64,000 bases of DNA, from positions 248,001 to 312,000 of the forward strand of contig NZ_QSFA01000001.1 in NCBI RefSeq assembly GCF_003467125.1. Direction: 5' to 3'. Origin of the DNA: Megasphaera sp. AM44-1BH (GTDB taxonomy: Bacteria > Bacillota > Negativicutes > Veillonellales > Megasphaeraceae). Both the position numbers and the translations under genes were made by a program. Every line of letters begins with the position of its first letter. The stretch's first letter is position 1. Below the pieces are notes generated by a model. It was not told the origin of the DNA and made no database searches. It saw only the letters and a program-made list of their open reading frames with translations. This document shows positions 61,730 through 64,000 of the stretch, in pieces.

Positions 61730-62779
61730 TTATTTGAGCGGCAGCGGCTTCTGGAATACGGCTAAATCAGCCGGGTTTACATCTTTGCCGACATAGAACG
61801 GTTCCGATTTCAGGCCGACATAGCGGATACCGGACCAGTTGAGGGGACGGTAAATTTCTGCCTTTTTCGGTAAATTCACGTCCTGGAGGATGAATTTGAT
61901 GAATTCTTCCGGACCCGTACGGTCTACCATGTAACCAATGTGTTCCTTGCCGCCGGGAGCCGTCGGATCAATATATTTCTTGGCAAAGGCATATACGTTG
62001 GAGACAATTTTTACGACGCTGTCCGCATCGGCCCATTTAATGAAGTCGATGCCCATGCGCGGGTTCTTCTTGCCGGTCCGTCCAAGGAGAGTAATGCGGA
62101 AATACTGTTCCTTGCTGCGCGTCCAGGCACGGTTCGGGCAGGCCCAGGCACATACGCCACAGCCGATGCATTTTTCCACATTGCGGACCGGGCGGAAATT
62201 CTTCATCTGCAGGGCTTCGACGGAAAGCTGTTTGCACTTGCGGACACACATGCCGCAGCTGACGCATCGCGTGGCGTCGAACTGGGGTTCGGTCATGCCC
62301 ATGACGCCGAAGTCATGCATACGCACTTTGTCACAATCGTTAGGACAGCCCGTAAGAGCGACCTTGACGTGGAGGTCGTTGGGGAAAATGGCCTTTTCGA
62401 TGCGTTTAGCCAGAGCCGTCGTGTCGTAATTGCCAAAGGGACAGACGCGGTTGCCTACACAGGCCATGACGTTCCGTGTACCGGAAGCTTCAAAACCGGC
62501 GCCCCGTTCGCTCTGATTGATGTCGAGTTCATCAATGATCGGCTGCAGTGCTTTCTTGACTTCTTCTACTTTATCAAAGGGAATCCCCATGATTTCAAAA
62601 CCCTGACGGATGGTCAGATGGACTTCGCCATTGCCGTATGTTTCTGCAATATACTGGACCTGGCCCAATACCTTGGCATTCAGGGAGCCACCGGGGACAC
62701 GTACACGGGCCGAAGCCACATTACGGTGTTTTGTTACCCGGAAAGCGTATTTCTTTAACTTACCACAATTCATATCCAT
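61730..62779 (-). CDS. asrC: Anaerobic sulfite reductase subunit C (siroheme)
   Basis: A 349-residue catalytic subunit reducing sulfite to sulfide. Siroheme/4Fe-4S ligands are in CVGNRVCPFG and GCPNDC, with two ferredoxin motifs (CVSCGMCVRKC; CIGCGVCAWAC). ATG 62779 has AGGAGGG 8 nt upstream, giving a start inside the usual AsrC N-terminus. It follows asrB by 13 nt. Confidence 0.93.
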   Translation of the reverse strand: MDMNCGKLKKYAFRVTKHRNVASARVRVPGGSLNAKVLGQVQYIAETYGNGEVHLTIRQGFEIMGIPFDKVEEVKKALQPIIDELDINQSERGAGFEASGTRNVMACVGNRVCPFGNYDTTALAKRIEKAIFPNDLHVKVALTGCPNDCDKVRMHDFGVMGMTEPQFDATRCVSCGMCVRKCKQLSVEALQMKNFRPVRNVEKCIGCGVCAWACPNRAWTRSKEQYFRITLLGRTGKKNPRMGIDFIKWADADSVVKIVSNVYAFAKKYIDPTAPGGKEHIGYMVDRTGPEEFIKFILQDVNLPKKAEIYRPLNWSGIRYVGLKSEPFYVGKDVNPADLAVFQKPLPLK

Positions 62780-62792
62780 GGCTCTATCCCTC

Positions 62793-63602
62793 CTAGTCAA
62801 TCATCGAGCTGATTTTCGTATATTTGAACACCGGTCCGTCCTGGCAGATATAAATGTCGCCGATGCGGCAGTGACCGCATTTTCCCAGGCCGCAGCACAT
62901 CTTGCGCGATTCGGACAGCCAGATATTTTCCACGTCGAAGCCGATTTTCTTCAATTCCAGGATAGAGAACTTGATCATCGGCGGCGGACCTACGACGACG
63001 GAAATGGCATTAGGCATATCTTCAAAGGTAAGATCGGGAATGTATTTGGTGACCATGCCGACGTGGCCCGTGTACCCTTCGGGTGCGTGATCGACGGTGG
63101 TGATGAGGGAAATCCCTTTTTCCGCCCAGCGTTTCTGGTCTTCCTTAAAGAGGATGTCGTCCGGCGATTTAAAGCCGACGATGACGGTCAGCTTCTTACA
63201 TTCGTCCATGTGATCGGCAAAGTAATCGATGACGCCGTGGATTGGCGACAGTCCCGACCCGCCGGCGACGAGGATGATTTCCTTGCCTTTGAACATATTG
63301 ACATCGAAGCCGTTGCCATAGGGCCCGCGCATGAAGAAATAATCACCGACGTAATTTTCAAAGATTTCATCGGTCAGCGAACCGACGCGGCGGATGGTAA
63401 AGTCCAGAGAGTGGTCGGTAATGCCACTGACAGAAATAGGCGCTTCCCCATATTTCGGGATGGAGATTTCAAAAAACTGGCCCGGTTTGACCGGATGTTC
63501 GTCGCCACGGTCATAGGACATACGGAATGTGTATTCCAGTTCGGCATGTTTGATGACTTCCAGAATTTCAGAACGGAAGGGCATATATTCATTATTTACC
63601 AT
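62793..63602 (-). CDS. asrB: Anaerobic sulfite reductase subunit B (flavin/2Fe-2S)
   Basis: A 269-residue ferredoxin-reductase-like subunit. FAD part (KPGQFFEISIP), NAD part (VAGGSGLSPIHGVID) and the C-terminal 2Fe-2S motif CCGLGKCGHC with a later Cys. It passes electrons from NADH to AsrA/C. The start overlaps asrA by 11 nt with AAGGAGG upstream. Confidence 0.94.
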   Translation of the reverse strand: MVNNEYMPFRSEILEVIKHAELEYTFRMSYDRGDEHPVKPGQFFEISIPKYGEAPISVSGITDHSLDFTIRRVGSLTDEIFENYVGDYFFMRGPYGNGFDVNMFKGKEIILVAGGSGLSPIHGVIDYFADHMDECKKLTVIVGFKSPDDILFKEDQKRWAEKGISLITTVDHAPEGYTGHVGMVTKYIPDLTFEDMPNAISVVVGPPPMIKFSILELKKIGFDVENIWLSESRKMCCGLGKCGHCRIGDIYICQDGPVFKYTKISSMID

Positions 63603-64000
63603 TTTCCAGTACCTCCTTCATGCCCTGGGGCAGCTTTTCATTAATGCAGTGGGTAAGCGAAATATATTCCGGACAGATAGCATCGCAGCGGCCACAGCCT
63701 ACGCACATCTGGAAACCGGCCCGCTTTTTGAAATCGAGGACTTTATGCAGTACCTTGAAGCGCATCCGTTCGCCCGCTTTCTGACGGAAACAGCCGCCGC
63801 CGGCAACGAGCGTATAGTCGTCGAACATGCAGCTGGTCTGGACACGGCGCCGTTCACCGGCCTTGCCGTCTTCCGTGTAGAACAGATCCTGCATGGACCA
63901 GCAGGTGCAGGTCGGGCAGGCCAGGGTACAGCGGCCGCATTTGATGCAGCGCTTGTCGTATTCGTCCCAGATAGAGCTTTTAGCAATCGCCGATGTCAGA
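63592..64000 (-). CDS. asrA: Anaerobic sulfite reductase subunit A, C-terminal part
   Basis: The frame is open to the right edge; 136 residues are visible, carrying two ferredoxin motifs (CIKCGRCTLACPTC; CVGCGRCDAICPEY), the conserved end of AsrA (LTHCINEKLPQGMKEV). The N-terminus is beyond 64000. Electron-transfer subunit of the sulfite reductase. Confidence 0.92.
   Translation of the reverse strand, partial: LTSAIAKSSIWDEYDKRCIKCGRCTLACPTCTCWSMQDLFYTEDGKAGERRRVQTSCMFDDYTLVAGGGCFRQKAGERMRFKVLHKVLDFKKRAGFQMCVGCGRCDAICPEYISLTHCINEKLPQGMKEVLENGK

Overview
The window looks like chromosome of an anaerobic Negativicutes bacterium, most like Megasphaera or a close Veillonellaceae relative. The reasons are moderate-to-high GC, Firmicutes-style ribosome binding sites and T-box control, a short HisG with HisZ, an anaerobic sulfite reductase (Asr) operon, an [FeFe]-hydrogenase maturase, and PEP synthase beside a CcpN-type regulator. 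The genus is an inference from gene content, not a measured match.

Layout. 1-9552 (minus): an NAD-dependent dehydrogenase cut by the left edge, a 1620-residue multidomain protein, the PEP synthase regulatory kinase/phosphatase with its CcpN-type repressor, and ppsA. 9932-15103: a class A penicillin-binding protein, a metallophosphoesterase and guaB. 15553-15775: tRNA-Ser and tRNA-Pro. 15836-21109: a redox Cys protein, a metal P-type ATPase with its metal-binding domain on a separate gene, an AraC regulator, and a metallo-hydrolase with a TetR regulator. 21165-21680: tRNA-Ser and a strongly structured, apparently non-coding segment. 21715-26038 (minus): trmB-ftsW-uraA-hydE. 26222-31677: a hypothetical gene, a Fic protein, metQ and a QueG-like Fe-S protein behind a methionine-type T-box, and an M20 amidohydrolase. 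32096-40876 (minus): hisZGDCBHAF-hisIE plus a HAD phosphatase. 41008-46052: small conserved and envelope genes, an exporter, a response regulator and a D,D-carboxypeptidase.

From 46352 to the right edge the window is dominated by sulfur and siroheme chemistry. One plus-strand operon carries precorrin-2 dehydrogenase, hemC, cobA-hemD and hemB; another carries hemA, hemL and a Crp/Fnr regulator. Together they make uroporphyrinogen III and the siroheme branch. Between them, on the minus strand, are a ThiS-like sulfur carrier with a masked C-terminus, an E1-like activating enzyme, a JAMM protease, a siroheme sulfite reductase and a TusA protein. A YeiH-type transporter precedes them and cysK is divergent. 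This matches the logic of protein-thiocarboxylate sulfur assimilation. The right end holds asrABC, an FNT channel suited to HS- export, a CCG-domain protein and an ArsR regulator.

Non-coding observations: a dispersed element of about 160 nt whose 18-bp terminal stem differs between copies but stays paired within each copy; a 17-bp palindrome shared by the cysK promoter and the T-box promoter; an operator-like inverted repeat between the metal ATPase and AraC genes; and an orphan structured RNA with its own terminator.
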